Assembly (NCBI RefSeq): GCF_014897815.1
Contig: NZ_JABUZG010000057.1
Span: 53,006 to 117,005 of the forward strand
DNA length: 64,000 nucleotides
Direction: 5' to 3'
DNA from: Psychrobacter sp. PG1
Lineage (GTDB): Bacteria > Pseudomonadota > Gammaproteobacteria > Pseudomonadales > Moraxellaceae
In this document: positions 27,466 to 37,889 of the stretch, in pieces
How the letters are laid out: every line of letters begins with the position of its first letter
Position numbering within the stretch: position 1 is the first letter of the stretch
Program-made: the position numbers and the translations under genes
The notes under the pieces: generated by a model
Databases searched by the model: none
The model's input: the letters and a program-made list of their open reading frames with translations, nothing else
What the model was told of the DNA's origin: nothing

Positions 27466-27950
27466 GGCGAACTCCTAATCTATGAGGTATGAGTTTTTCT
27501 CATACCAGTCTGGGCAAGTTGCACGTTTTTGCGGCATGGACACAGCAAGCGGCAGCTTTGCACCAAACAAAACTATATGAATGTTGAGTTGATATTGCTG
27601 TTATCTAAAGGCAAATAACAAGCGTACCAATTCAGAAAATTTTAAAGCCGACATTTATACCATAAAAGCGATGAATACTCAAATATTTTTATGATTATTG
27701 TCGATCTAAAGGATGGCTATTATACCCTGAAATTCGCTGTCTATGTTGTTGATTATTTAATAGTAAAGATTAATTTTTAGTTGTAAGTTATAACAAAAGT
27801 CAGTAAAGTTGCTGTTATATATTTAATACAATCTGTTAATACAACGGGTATTAATGTAAATCTATGTATCATTACCAATCTATTATGATTCTGTGTAATG
27901 ATTTTCGCTTATTTGTTCGAATAAATTACTGCTGACGCGGAGTCCAAAAA
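27466..27950. other. Divergent intergenic region between rpmB and the Ig-like lipoprotein gene
   Basis: 485 bp, increasingly AT-rich toward the lipoprotein gene. It must contain the rpmB promoter (minus) and the lipoprotein promoter (plus). I see no ORF, repeat array or RNA gene. A palindrome-poor stretch, nothing named. Confidence 0.5.
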
Positions 27951-30900
27951 ATGTCATATAGCTCATTGCCTTTTACCTCTAAACTGTTTCAGCTCACTTC
28001 TTTGACTTGTGCTTTAGCATTGGCAGGCTGCGGTGGCGGCGGTGACGGTGATACCGTAGATTCTGTTGCACCGGCGCCTGATTTGGGTATCACGCAACCT
28101 GGTACTGGTGGTAATGGTAATACTGGTGGTGGCGAACAAGTGCCAGACGTCGAGCCAGACTTCTTTATCCAAAAACTGAGCACAGCGCCTACTATTATTG
28201 AGTTGTCTGATGAGCAAGCAGCCTTTAGCGTTACGGTTAAAGCTGTTGAAAAAGTATCTGGTGGAGCGATGGTTGGTAAAGCCGTGACTCTAAAAGTAGT
28301 GGATTCTGAAAATAACGGTATCACTATCGAAGGTCAAAGCACCCAAACCACGGACAATGATGGCAATGCAGTATATGCATTAAAGCTCAATCCGCAAGCA
28401 GTTGCTGATAAAGATGACCTGATAAAAAATGGTTTTACGTTAGTAGCGACTGCTAAGAAAGCAGATGGCACTGCGGTTGCACCGCAAGAGCTAAAAGTTT
28501 CAGTCAGCAAAAAAGGTAGTGGTGACGGTACCCAAGTTATCGAAAGTGAGCTTGATATCAGTACTTCGTTAACTACGAGCTCGGTCTCCAATAACGTTTT
28601 AAACGTATATGGTGATACGGCAACCCTTAGTGTTATTGCCAAAAATAGTAAAGGTGCTCGCGTCAAAGATGTAGCGGTTGGCTTAGGTATTGCCAACGTC
28701 AAAGGAATTGCTATCGTTGGCGGTAGTACCAAAGTTACTGATGATAACGGTCTAGCGACATTTACAATTCAAGTTGATGATAAATTATCAGTCGCTGACC
28801 GTACAGCGCTAGTAGGTAAAGCGATCGCTTATGCTATCAATATTGCAGAAGAAAGTGGCGCTACTAAAGAAACTAAAGGTGAATTCAAAGCAGCGCTTCC
28901 TGTCTCTGATTATGCTTTAACAGTGACTGGTAGCTCTAGTCGTCTTAGTGCTTATGGCGACAGTCAAACTATTGCTATTACTGCTACTGCTAAAAATTCT
29001 AAAGTACCGACAGCTATCAGTGGGTCGACAGCTACCATTAAACTTAATGATGAATTGACTGGCGTGAGCCTAAGCTCTAACAAAGTGACTTTTAATGCTC
29101 AAGGGCAAGCCAATGTGACCTTGAACGTTGATGCGACTGTGAGTGAGGCTGACCGCAAAACTCTTATCAAAGACGGTATTAGCTATACGGTTGTCTTAAC
29201 TGAGCCTAATCGTTCATCAACCTCAAAAACAGCTTCTAGCATAGTTTATCTACCTACTGCAGAATATAAAATTAACTTTAATGAAAGCAACAAGAAAGAA
29301 CTATCAAGCTCAGGTGGTAGTGCTGTTATTAGTTTCCGTGTTAATAATAGTCGCGGCGGTATCATTGCAGGTCAGAAAGTTACAGCAAGCTTGCCCAAGG
29401 ACTTAGCTAATGCTGGTCTATTAACGCTACAGAATAACTCTGAGCAAATAACAGATAGTAAAGGTGAAGTTAGCTACACAGTAAGAGTGCCTAACAACTT
29501 GACAGAAGATCAGAAACTACAGTTAGAAAAAGCGACAGCATTTGCTTTAACAGCAAGCATCATAGAATCTTCAGGAGTACCGAGCTCTGTCAGTAGCGAG
29601 CAGATTCGTATTGGCTCAGACATAGGTCAGAGCGATATCCAATTATCAGCACAAAGCTTACCTACGACGGTTAGCGCGCTAGCAGAACAGTTCAAACTGC
29701 AAGTTTCTGGTAAACGTAAGAACGGTAGTGCAGCAGTGGGTCGTACAGTCAAAGTAGTGTTAGATCAAAGTACAAGTACTGGAATTACTATTATCGGTAA
29801 TGAGCTTATTACTGATAGTAGTGGAATAGCAGAATTTAGTATTGGCATCAGCAAAAGCTTAACGCCAACGCAACGTGAAAATTTGATAAAGTCGGGAATT
29901 GGTTATACAGCGGTAATAACGGACGAGGATGGCACTCAGTCTAGGTTGCCAGGAAATATCAAAGTTGCGCAGCCAGCAACCAGTATTCAGTTTGCATCTA
30001 TTGCGACACCATCTATCAGTGAGCTAGGTGGTAACGGTAATATCAGTGTTAAGCTGACGACTAAAGGTAGCAACGTTAAGCCGGTTTCAGATAAAGAAAT
30101 TACTATTCAATTGGGGGCCAAGGCACTTAGTTATGGAGTCACTGTCACACAGTCGGCGATGACTGACTTCAATGGTGATGCCTTATTTGCGGTTAATATA
30201 CCAAGTGATCTAACAGCCGCTGAACGTACCGACCTTAAAAATACTGGTATTAATTATCAATTGTCTTATGTTGAAAACGGTATTGTCTATAACTCTGCAG
30301 CCACAAAAGTCACCATTATCACTCCAGTGGTCACTCTAAATATTCTGAATGCTACTAATAATATTAACAGCCAAGCAGGCTATATCCTCAATAACGTTGG
30401 TAGTAATTCTAGCATACAAGCCCAGTTGAATGACCAGTCTTCTGGTGAGCAAATTGCAAGTCAGCCTGTTAAATTGACCTTTTCTAATAAACAACTGGCC
30501 AGTTTGTTGACCGTGAATGGTCAAATTGGATCATCAACTATTACTGCAAGTACAACTGCTACTGGCCTTGTTAGTTTTAATGTGGTGGTACCAGCCAACT
30601 TGACAGATGCGCAAAAAGAGACGCTTGGAAAGCAAGTATTAACAGCTACTTTGACAGAAACACTGACTGGAAAACAACAGCAAGTTAAAATCAAAGTCCA
30701 GTCGATGACATCGGCCATTTCTCTATTAGCTAACCCAGTAGATGCTTTAAACCTAAATGGTGGTCAAACACAGATTGAAGTAGTAGCAAAAGACAGTAAA
30801 GGTAATATTATCACTGGACAAAACATCTTCCTTTCATTACCAGCTTCTATCGCTAGCAAAGGAGTTACCTTAATATCTGGTAGTCAAACCACTGATAACT

Positions 30901-33611
30901 CAGGTAAAGCAGTATTCACTATCGCTGTGGCAAACAACTTAACTGAATCACAAAAATCTGCTATCGGCAGTAGCATTAGTATTGCTTTATCTGCTGCTGA
31001 CGTTAACGGTAATATTGTTACTCAAGCAGCCAATGTCACAACTGTGACACCAGATGTAAACGGTACTAAAGAGAATTTAACAATAGGTGCGAATAAAGTC
31101 GTTAATACCAAAGGTGATACTTTCAAAGTATTTGTTCGTTTAGAGAATGAAGATGGCGCTGTTGCCAATCGTGAAGTAAGTTTAAATGTTGATGATCCTT
31201 TAAGAACAGGCGTTAGTGTCTCTAATGGGACTGCGAATACTAACAGTGATGGCGTGGCAACTTTTAACTTGACACTTGAAAATGGTGCTAACGTTAATCA
31301 AGCAATTCTAGAAGCTGGTATTCGATTAACAGCGACCACGACGACTGCTGAAAATGTCAAGTTGGAGCAAAATTACATCGTTGCAGTCGATACGGCTACG
31401 ATTGATAGTTATCAGCTAATAGCATCTTCGGATAAACCTACCTTAAACACTGGTGGCGATCAAACTAATGCCACTTTCCGTGTGACTGACAGTAAAGGTG
31501 GTATCTTAGCAGGGGTGCCTGTACAGCTGAATATCGAAGCTCTAGAAGCAAGTGGAGCGGCTTTAACTACACCAAGCATGGTAACTACTGATGCTAATGG
31601 TCAGATCGATATTGGCGTCATCTTAGCAGCCAATTCTATCAATTCACGTCTAAATCATAGCGTAGTAATCAATGCCAAAATCGTCACGCCACAATATGAT
31701 GCAGATGGCAAAGTCAGCATGCAAGTGCGTGAAGAGAAATCATTAAGCCTATCAGCTATCGGTACAGAAATTACTATTACAGCTACAGACGCTAATCTAA
31801 AAGATGGCGCATCTACTACTATCACGACCACATTAGTAGATGGTGCGGGACGTGCTATTGCCAATGCTGATATGGAGTTAGTCGACGCGAACGGTGATAT
31901 TATCCATTCTAGTGCGACTGCTACTAGTAATGTAGATGGTAAAGCAGTATTTAATATTAACGAAGCTGATTTGAATTTTGATAATAACGGTAACTTACGT
32001 ATTTTTGCCAGAGCCACTGGTGAGCGTGCACTAGTTGCACAGCGTAGTACTAGCAGTCTTGATTTGGTTAAAGTATCACAAGCAGGTATTAGTTTTATTA
32101 ATATTGAAAATGTCTATGATGTCAATGCGGCACAAAATATTAATGTACAAATCCGTACTGACTCTCCAGCCCAAGCGACTGCGCTTATTGGTAAGGTTGT
32201 AGAGGTACAAACAACGATTGGTACATTTGCTAACAATAATGTGATTGTTACTCAAGCAATCACTGCAGGCAATATTCAAGGCAATATTATTACTGTCCCT
32301 GTGGTGCTAACGTCTACGCTTGCTGGTACAACTGTATTACAGGCAACTGTGCTGGGTGAAATGACTAACGGCGCGCTTAAATATCAAACCACAGTTGATA
32401 CCCGTTTTAGAGCCACTACACCTGCGAAGATGCTGTTTCAAGCAGTGAAATCAGTCATCACACCCGGCAGTAGCACAGAAGTTGTTGCCACGGTTAAAGA
32501 CAAAAATGATGTGCCAGTAGAAGGGCAAACGGTTGTATTCAGTCGTGCTGCAGATTCATCAGCTGGCCGCTTATCTGCTGCTACCGCAGTTACAAACAGC
32601 AAAGGCGAGGCGCGTGTGGTATATCAAGCCAATGCCAGCTCACCTATCGGTGGCGTGATTATTAATGCTCGCTTATTAAACGACAATGCCAGCATTGGTA
32701 CCAAAACAACTAATATTACGGTATCGAAAGAAGCGGTTTATACAACCTTAGCGTTTAGTAATGTCTTATCTACTGATAATATTTATTACACGGTTCGCGG
32801 TTCAATATCTGTTATGGATGGCTCAGGGCGCGCGGTACCAAATAAAGAAGTATCGATCAAGTCTTATGCTATTGAATATGCTCAAGGTAAAGTTTGTTTG
32901 CTTGATAGCAATGTGACTTATCAAGCGGCCAATACTACAGACGCCGATGGCAATGTGAATACACCTGAACCTATAACTTTTGCAGAATTAGTTCCTGTAC
33001 TGCAGAAGACGGATTGGATTATTAGTGAAGACAGTCCTGAATATAACTATACTTTAGATAGTGATGAAGATGTGAATAGCAACAATAGTCTTGATGCTAT
33101 CAATCCCGTAGCAATTATTGGTGGCACACTATCTGATGACGGTTATTCATTCGTGACTGATGAAGAAGGTCGTGCAGACTTTGAGATTCGCTATCCAATT
33201 CGTTATTCAAGCTGGGTAAAAGTGCGTTTTGAGGCTTCTACTTTCTTGAATGGCAGTGAAAATACTCAAAGTATTAACTATTCTCTACCATATTTGGCAA
33301 GTGACTTGAGAGTAGAGGATCCAAACTTATTCTCTCCTTGGATTGGTGATACCAGTCCGTTTGGTGATGCTGGTGTGGTGTGTGTAAACAGTTTGAGTGT
33401 GAATATTAATGCCGAGAAAAATACATCTAAAATAGTATTATCTCCTTATCAAACAAGTTACTCTGTGTCTATTAATGGCGTAATTCCAACGACAACAGCA
33501 CAAGGCTATAACAGCTTTATTGTAGACTTCAATCAAGCATTTGATTTGGGTTCTACAATAGGTGTTAACAGTAACGGTTCAGGATTTTCTAGAAATATTA
33601 CAATCGAATAA
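27951..33611 (+). CDS. Giant lipoprotein of repeated bacterial Ig-like (Big_1/invasin-type) domains
   Basis: An 1886-residue surface-type lipoprotein. The signal peptide ends in lipobox LAGC (Cys about 27), followed by a Gly-rich linker. From about 50 to 1590 come about 13 Ig-like units of 100-125 residues. At least eight share a pattern: DxxGxAxF, a short strand, then a motif like NLTxxQRxxL and GIxYT (for example KSLTPTQRENLIKSGIGYTA and DLTAAERTDLKNTGINYQL). The 13th unit is closest to invasin Big_1 (VPVEGQTVVFSRAADSSAGR). The last 290 residues are a non-repetitive domain with acidic linker and Cys. No anchor motif or beta-barrel is seen. Adhesin or host/surface interaction is an inference. 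Confidence 0.85.
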   Translation: MSYSSLPFTSKLFQLTSLTCALALAGCGGGGDGDTVDSVAPAPDLGITQPGTGGNGNTGGGEQVPDVEPDFFIQKLSTAPTIIELSDEQAAFSVTVKAVEKVSGGAMVGKAVTLKVVDSENNGITIEGQSTQTTDNDGNAVYALKLNPQAVADKDDLIKNGFTLVATAKKADGTAVAPQELKVSVSKKGSGDGTQVIESELDISTSLTTSSVSNNVLNVYGDTATLSVIAKNSKGARVKDVAVGLGIANVKGIAIVGGSTKVTDDNGLATFTIQVDDKLSVADRTALVGKAIAYAINIAEESGATKETKGEFKAALPVSDYALTVTGSSSRLSAYGDSQTIAITATAKNSKVPTAISGSTATIKLNDELTGVSLSSNKVTFNAQGQANVTLNVDATVSEADRKTLIKDGISYTVVLTEPNRSSTSKTASSIVYLPTAEYKINFNESNKKELSSSGGSAVISFRVNNSRGGIIAGQKVTASLPKDLANAGLLTLQNNSEQITDSKGEVSYTVRVPNNLTEDQKLQLEKATAFALTASIIESSGVPSSVSSEQIRIGSDIGQSDIQLSAQSLPTTVSALAEQFKLQVSGKRKNGSAAVGRTVKVVLDQSTSTGITIIGNELITDSSGIAEFSIGISKSLTPTQRENLIKSGIGYTAVITDEDGTQSRLPGNIKVAQPATSIQFASIATPSISELGGNGNISVKLTTKGSNVKPVSDKEITIQLGAKALSYGVTVTQSAMTDFNGDALFAVNIPSDLTAAERTDLKNTGINYQLSYVENGIVYNSAATKVTIITPVVTLNILNATNNINSQAGYILNNVGSNSSIQAQLNDQSSGEQIASQPVKLTFSNKQLASLLTVNGQIGSSTITASTTATGLVSFNVVVPANLTDAQKETLGKQVLTATLTETLTGKQQQVKIKVQSMTSAISLLANPVDALNLNGGQTQIEVVAKDSKGNIITGQNIFLSLPASIASKGVTLISGSQTTDNSGKAVFTIAVANNLTESQKSAIGSSISIALSAADVNGNIVTQAANVTTVTPDVNGTKENLTIGANKVVNTKGDTFKVFVRLENEDGAVANREVSLNVDDPLRTGVSVSNGTANTNSDGVATFNLTLENGANVNQAILEAGIRLTATTTTAENVKLEQNYIVAVDTATIDSYQLIASSDKPTLNTGGDQTNATFRVTDSKGGILAGVPVQLNIEALEASGAALTTPSMVTTDANGQIDIGVILAANSINSRLNHSVVINAKIVTPQYDADGKVSMQVREEKSLSLSAIGTEITITATDANLKDGASTTITTTLVDGAGRAIANADMELVDANGDIIHSSATATSNVDGKAVFNINEADLNFDNNGNLRIFARATGERALVAQRSTSSLDLVKVSQAGISFINIENVYDVNAAQNINVQIRTDSPAQATALIGKVVEVQTTIGTFANNNVIVTQAITAGNIQGNIITVPVVLTSTLAGTTVLQATVLGEMTNGALKYQTTVDTRFRATTPAKMLFQAVKSVITPGSSTEVVATVKDKNDVPVEGQTVVFSRAADSSAGRLSAATAVTNSKGEARVVYQANASSPIGGVIINARLLNDNASIGTKTTNITVSKEAVYTTLAFSNVLSTDNIYYTVRGSISVMDGSGRAVPNKEVSIKSYAIEYAQGKVCLLDSNVTYQAANTTDADGNVNTPEPITFAELVPVLQKTDWIISEDSPEYNYTLDSDEDVNSNNSLDAINPVAIIGGTLSDDGYSFVTDEEGRADFEIRYPIRYSSWVKVRFEASTFLNGSENTQSINYSLPYLASDLRVEDPNLFSPWIGDTSPFGDAGVVCVNSLSVNINAEKNTSKIVLSPYQTSYSVSINGVIPTTTAQGYNSFIVDFNQAFDLGSTIGVNSNGSGFSRNITIE

Positions 33612-33660
33612 ACGACACTTTAGTAGGTAATCTGGTCAATCACATACTACTATCAAGCAA

Positions 33661-33691
33661 AAACCCCTAACCCTGCGTTGGGGGTTTTCAT
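33661..33691 (+). terminator. Rho-independent terminator of the Ig-like lipoprotein gene
   Basis: AACCCCTAAC pairs with GTTGGGGGTT (one G-U pair) around a 5-nt loop, followed by TTTT, about 50 bp after the stop. Confidence 0.8.
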
Positions 33692-33826
33692 ATTTATAAC
33701 CTCAATAACGAAATACAACCAACTCAATCAGCAAAGTTAGGTAAAAGCGATTAGAATAGTCGGTTTCCTATGCTAATGACCGTATTGAAAGTCAGTAGCA
33801 AGTTTAATTTTTTGATTGGGCGCACT

Positions 33827-34756
33827 ATGTCAGACACTGCAACGATTACTTCAGCAAAAAACTCATCTCATAAACTATCTAATAACCTGTCTAACAAGAC
33901 GACAATCGATACTGCCACGCTATTGATTAAATGCCGTGATCAAGCCGGTATCGTGCAAGCGGTATCTGAGTTTATCCATCGTTATGGCGCTAATATCATC
34001 ACTCTCGATCAGTATTCAACTGCTCATGAGGGTGGTCAATATTTTATGCGTTTAGAGTTTGCTTTAGCAGGATTGAGCGAGATTATTGAGAATTTTGAAG
34101 CCAGTTTTGCGCATACGGTAGCCAAGCGCCATAATATGGCTTGGCGTTTACATGATAATGCGATTAAGACGAAAGTTGGTATTTTAGTATCAAAGTTTGA
34201 TCATGCATTGTTGGATTTGTTATGGCGGCATCAGCGAGGTTTACTTGACTGCGAGATTACCTCTGTTGTTAGTAATCACGAAGACTTACGCCAATCGGTA
34301 GAGAACTTCGGTATTACTTTCCATCATGTGCCAGTGACCAAAGACAATAAATCAGAGGCAGAAGAGCAGATTCATACGCTAATGGCAGGCAATGATTTGC
34401 TAGTGTTGGCGCGTTATATGCAGATATTATCGTCTGATTTTGTCAAGCGATGGCCGATGCAAGTCATTAATATTCACCATTCATTTTTGCCTGCATTTGT
34501 GGGAGCTGACCCTTATCGTCAGGCTTATGATAAAGGTGTGAAACTCATTGGCGCGACCGCGCATTACGTCACCGCTGAGCTTGATCAAGGCCCTATCATT
34601 GAGCAAGATGTACACCGAGTCACTCACCGTCAAGGTGTGACCGAGCTGCGCGCTATTGGTCGTGATATCGAGCGCAATGTCTTAGCACGCGCCGTGAACT
34701 GGCATGTACAAAACCGCGTGATTGTAGCGGGTAATAAAACCGTGGTTTTTAATTAG
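33827..34756 (+). CDS. purU: Formyltetrahydrofolate deformylase
   Basis: Hydrolyses 10-formyl-THF to formate and THF, balancing one-carbon pools. An N-terminal ACT domain (about 25-105, CRDQAGIVQAVSEFI) precedes the formyltransferase fold. Active-site motifs are NIHHSFLPAFVGADPY (catalytic His) and TAELDQGPIIEQD (catalytic Asp). From ATG 33827 the product is 309 residues, about 30 longer than typical because of a Ser/Asn/Lys-rich head. In-frame ATGs at 33770 and 33776 are possible; none of the three has a good ribosome site. Single gene. Confidence 0.92.
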   Translation: MSDTATITSAKNSSHKLSNNLSNKTTIDTATLLIKCRDQAGIVQAVSEFIHRYGANIITLDQYSTAHEGGQYFMRLEFALAGLSEIIENFEASFAHTVAKRHNMAWRLHDNAIKTKVGILVSKFDHALLDLLWRHQRGLLDCEITSVVSNHEDLRQSVENFGITFHHVPVTKDNKSEAEEQIHTLMAGNDLLVLARYMQILSSDFVKRWPMQVINIHHSFLPAFVGADPYRQAYDKGVKLIGATAHYVTAELDQGPIIEQDVHRVTHRQGVTELRAIGRDIERNVLARAVNWHVQNRVIVAGNKTVVFN

Positions 34757-34808
34757 CCTCTAATTAGAGCTATTTCAAATTGAAAAGTGCTGGTTAACAT
34801 AAGGTTAA

Positions 34809-34850
34809 AAAAAGCCGTGAGTATTATTCATTAATACTCACGGCTTTTTT
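34809..34850. terminator. Bidirectional terminator between purU and the CcsA-like gene
   Basis: GCCGTGAGTATTA pairs perfectly with TAATACTCACGGC around a short loop, with A-run before and T-run after, so it can end transcription from both convergent genes. Confidence 0.93.
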
Positions 34851-34879
34851 CTGGACCTATTGCTATTGCAGCGCTGATT

Positions 34880-35671
34880 TTATATCAGCATCTCTAACAC
34901 AAACTTGCTGCCCACAAAGCCAATGGCTAATAGGAGAAAAGCATAGATAGTCATATTGGCGGCACGTTTGCCCCGCCATCCAGCACGCCAGTTACCGACC
35001 AGTAGCGCCCCAAACAATAACCAAGACAGCAGGCTAAACACAGTCTTATGCACAATATGCTGTGCCATCAAATCCTCTACATAGATAAAGCCAATGCCCA
35101 ATGCGATACTCAGCAGGACAAAACCGACCAATAACATATCGAATAATAGACTCTCCATACTTTGTAGTGACGGTAGTTTATTGACCCAAAACCGATGAAT
35201 AGAGTGGTGCTTGAGTTCGCGTATTTGTAGGCGCAAAAATAGCGCTTGCACCGCTGCCATCAGCAGCACACAATAGGCGGCAAGTGATAGTAATATATGA
35301 GCTTCAAGCCCAATACTGATATTTGTAATGGGTTGATAAGGCGCACGGCCAATATAGCCAATTGTCAACCCTACCAATGCTGTTGGCGCTGCCAGTATGC
35401 CCAGACTGATAATAGGGCGATACAAGCAAAATAAAAAATAGAAGAACAAAAAGAATAAGCTGATTAGGCTGATGATATTAAAAAGATTGAAATTTAGCCC
35501 GTAAAGCGTCACAACATAAGGATAAAGTAGCGCCGCATGCGCGAGCATGCCGACCATCAATAATCCCAAACTGATGCCTTTATGGATAGGCTTATCCCGA
35601 GTCAGTGCCCAACTAAGGTAAGCGCTGACTAAGATATAGGCTAGGCTAGCAAGTAAGAATGCAAAGTGCAC
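34880..35671 (-). CDS. CcsA/YpjD-like cytochrome c assembly family membrane protein
   Basis: A 263-residue inner-membrane protein with about eight helices. It belongs to the CcmC/CcsA heme-handling superfamily in the YpjD branch: the C-terminal AQHIVHKTVFSLLSWLLFG and GWRGKRAANMTIYAFLL, ending GSKFVLEML, match that branch. Conserved His residues in the helices (EAHILLSLAAY, HIVHKTVFS) fit heme ligation, but the role is unproven. Lies divergent to ffh, the neighbour it also has in E. coli (ypjD-ffh), which supports the assignment. Confidence 0.85.
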   Translation of the reverse strand: MHFAFLLASLAYILVSAYLSWALTRDKPIHKGISLGLLMVGMLAHAALLYPYVVTLYGLNFNLFNIISLISLFFLFFYFLFCLYRPIISLGILAAPTALVGLTIGYIGRAPYQPITNISIGLEAHILLSLAAYCVLLMAAVQALFLRLQIRELKHHSIHRFWVNKLPSLQSMESLLFDMLLVGFVLLSIALGIGFIYVEDLMAQHIVHKTVFSLLSWLLFGALLVGNWRAGWRGKRAANMTIYAFLLLAIGFVGSKFVLEMLI

Positions 35672-36143
35672 AGATATAATGCCTCATCTCATACTGAGCG
35701 TAAAATAGCCGCTCAATTTAATGCTAAAGTGGTATTATCGGAATGATTAGAATAATCGTCCAATTTATCATAAAATGGGTGCCAATTGAGCACCAACTTG
35801 CTTATTCCTTATAAATGCTTGGCCAAGTTTGCTTGAATAAGCGCTCATATGCCTAGCTTATAAAGCGATTGTCTATAAGTCATAAAGCGCTGCGCTAAGC
35901 TTTGGTAATGCTGTATTTGCAAAATCATTATAATTTTGGCGTCGTCTTGGTGCTATAGTGTTGATAATAGACTATTTTTTATCATTGTTTTTATGAAGAT
36001 ACGATTAAATACTTTACAGTATTCCCTAATAATATTTATCCGCCATTTGAGCTGAAGCCAGTTTCACTAAGTATTGTTTTAAGTAAGCATTATTTTAAGT
36101 AAATATTGTTTTCACCAAGAATTATTTTAAATGAGAGTTATTT
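35672..36143. other. Divergent region upstream of ffh
   Basis: 472 bp between two divergent genes. It contains a hairpin GGTGC/GCACC (35779-35795), several copies of short AAGCG- or TAAAGCGC-type words near 35840-35900, and a 16-bp tandem array at 36066-36129. No ORF or tRNA was found, and 4.5S RNA is not here. Confidence 0.5.
36066..36129. repeat. Degenerate tandem repeat, four 16-bp units, before ffh
   Basis: Units of the form AGTAAGNATTNTTTTA begin at 36066, 36082, 36098 and 36114; the next 16 bp are a partial fifth match that runs into the start codon. The array ends 14 bp before the ffh ATG, so it forms most of the leader. Confidence 0.85.
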
Positions 36144-37685
36144 ATGTTTGATACCTTAACAGAACGCTTGTCGTCGAGCCTGCGCAATATCGTCGGTACT
36201 GGGCAGTTGACCGAAGACAACATCAAAGATACCCTGCGTGAAGTGCGTATGGCGCTACTAGAAGCCGACGTCGCGCTACCCGTCACCCGTGACTTTGTGA
36301 AGCGCGTCAAAGAGCAAGCGCTTGGTGCAGAAGTGCTGAAAGAATTGGCACCGGGGCAAGCCTTTGTCAAAATCGTCCATGACGAGCTGACCGAAATGAT
36401 GGGCAGCGCCAATCAGCAGCTTGAGATGACGGGTAAGCCACCAGTTGTTTATTTACTGGCGGGTTTGCAAGGGGCAGGTAAAACCACGACTGCCGGTAAA
36501 TTGGCAAAGTTTTTACAAGAGCGTCATAAGAAAAAGGTGATGCTAGTATCCGCTGACGTCTATCGTCCAGCGGCGATTGCTCAGCTTGAGCAAGTGGCAG
36601 GTCAAGTGAATGCCAAGTTTGTTAATTCAAGTAGCGACGAAAACCCGATTGATATTGCCTTACGTGCTATCGAAGAAGCAAAGATTCAGTACCAAGATAT
36701 TCTGATTATTGATACCGCTGGTCGTCTGGCTATCGATGAGAATATGATGGCTGAGATTAAGGCGTTAACTGCAGCGGTCAATCCGTCTGAAACGTTATTT
36801 GTCGTCGATGCGATGACGGGTCAGGATGCGGCAAATACTGCCAAAGCCTTTAATGATGCGCTGCCATTAACGGGTGTCATCTTAACCAAAACTGATGGTG
36901 ATGCGCGCGGCGGTGCGGCACTTTCTGTACGCGCGATTACTGGCAAACCAATTAAGTTTTTAGGTCGCGGTGAAAAATTAGACGCGTTAGAGCTGTTCCA
37001 TCCTGAACGTATCGCTCAGCGTATTCTTGGTATGGGTGACGTCTTAAGCCTAGTCGAAGAAGTTGAACAAAAAATCGACCGTGATAAAGCCGAAAAAATG
37101 GCGAAAAAGATGCAAAAGGGCGGCGATTTCGACCTTGAGGATCTATTGACCCAATTCCAACAAATGAAAAGCATGGGCGGCATGGCAGGCTTCTTAGATA
37201 AGATGCCAGGTATGGGCGGCTCGGATATGCAAAAAGCAGTCGAAGATGCTAAGCCAGAAGAAAAAGTACGTGAGATGGAAGCGTTGATTAATTCGATGAC
37301 GCCATTTGAGCGCAAAAATCCCGATAAAATTAACCCAAGTCGTAAGCGCCGTATTGCCGCAGGTTCGGGACGTGAGATTCAAGACGTCAATCGTTTGCTC
37401 AAACAACACAAGCAAATGGCAAAAATGATGAAAATGATCTCCAAGCCTGAAGGCATCAGTAAAATGATGAAGTCAATGCAAGGGTTGATGGGTGCTGGTG
37501 GCGGCGGTGGCGGTCCTTTATTTGGTGGCGGCGGTCAGCAAGGCGGCGTCAAGGATGTGAATCCACAACAAATGACTAAGCAGATGGGTCTGGATCCAAA
37601 CAACATGCCAAGCACCGAAGAGATGCAAAAACAAATGCAGGAAATGCAGAATCAAGCGCCAAAAAAGTTTAAAACCCGTTTTTAA
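36144..37685 (+). CDS. ffh: Signal recognition particle protein Ffh
   Basis: The protein part of SRP, which binds signal sequences and 4.5S RNA and targets ribosomes to the membrane with FtsY. N domain 1-90, then the GTPase with G1 LAGLQGAGKTTTAGKLAKF (about 105-123), G3 IDTAGRL, G4 TKTDGDARGGAAL. The M domain from about 325 is Met-rich (MAKMMKMISKPEGISKMMK) with the RNA-binding SRKRRIAAGSG. A Gly-rich stretch (GGGGGG...) and Met/Gln tail extend the C-terminus, giving 513 residues against 453 in E. coli. Confidence 0.97.
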   Translation: MFDTLTERLSSSLRNIVGTGQLTEDNIKDTLREVRMALLEADVALPVTRDFVKRVKEQALGAEVLKELAPGQAFVKIVHDELTEMMGSANQQLEMTGKPPVVYLLAGLQGAGKTTTAGKLAKFLQERHKKKVMLVSADVYRPAAIAQLEQVAGQVNAKFVNSSSDENPIDIALRAIEEAKIQYQDILIIDTAGRLAIDENMMAEIKALTAAVNPSETLFVVDAMTGQDAANTAKAFNDALPLTGVILTKTDGDARGGAALSVRAITGKPIKFLGRGEKLDALELFHPERIAQRILGMGDVLSLVEEVEQKIDRDKAEKMAKKMQKGGDFDLEDLLTQFQQMKSMGGMAGFLDKMPGMGGSDMQKAVEDAKPEEKVREMEALINSMTPFERKNPDKINPSRKRRIAAGSGREIQDVNRLLKQHKQMAKMMKMISKPEGISKMMKSMQGLMGAGGGGGGPLFGGGGQQGGVKDVNPQQMTKQMGLDPNNMPSTEEMQKQMQEMQNQAPKKFKTRF

Positions 37686-37726
37686 TTGATAGATGCTTAG
37701 ATTGCTATAGTATTGAATTCTTAATG

Positions 37727-37761
37727 AAAACCCCAAGGTGCAAGTCACTTTGGGGTTTTTT
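37727..37761 (+). terminator. Rho-independent terminator of ffh
   Basis: CCCCAAGGTG pairs with CACTTTGGGG (one wobble) across a short loop, followed by TTTTTT, about 45 bp after the stop. Confidence 0.9.
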
Positions 37762-37889
37762 ATGTCTGTCATGTTCCCATAAATATTGATGGATTAAGTA
37801 TGAAAATTTATAAATTAATAAAATTTGCCTATCCTAAATGCTATGATAGGCGCTGTTTTATAATGCTAAGTCAATAGGTCGAGGTTATG

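Noticed and set aside
31655-32017. 120-codon minus-strand ORF
   Set aside because: Antisense to the Ig-like repeats; one of several such shadows in that gene.
35672-36143. 4.5S RNA or tRNA gene near ffh
   Set aside because: No conserved 4.5S apical-loop sequence or tRNA cloverleaf bases could be found.
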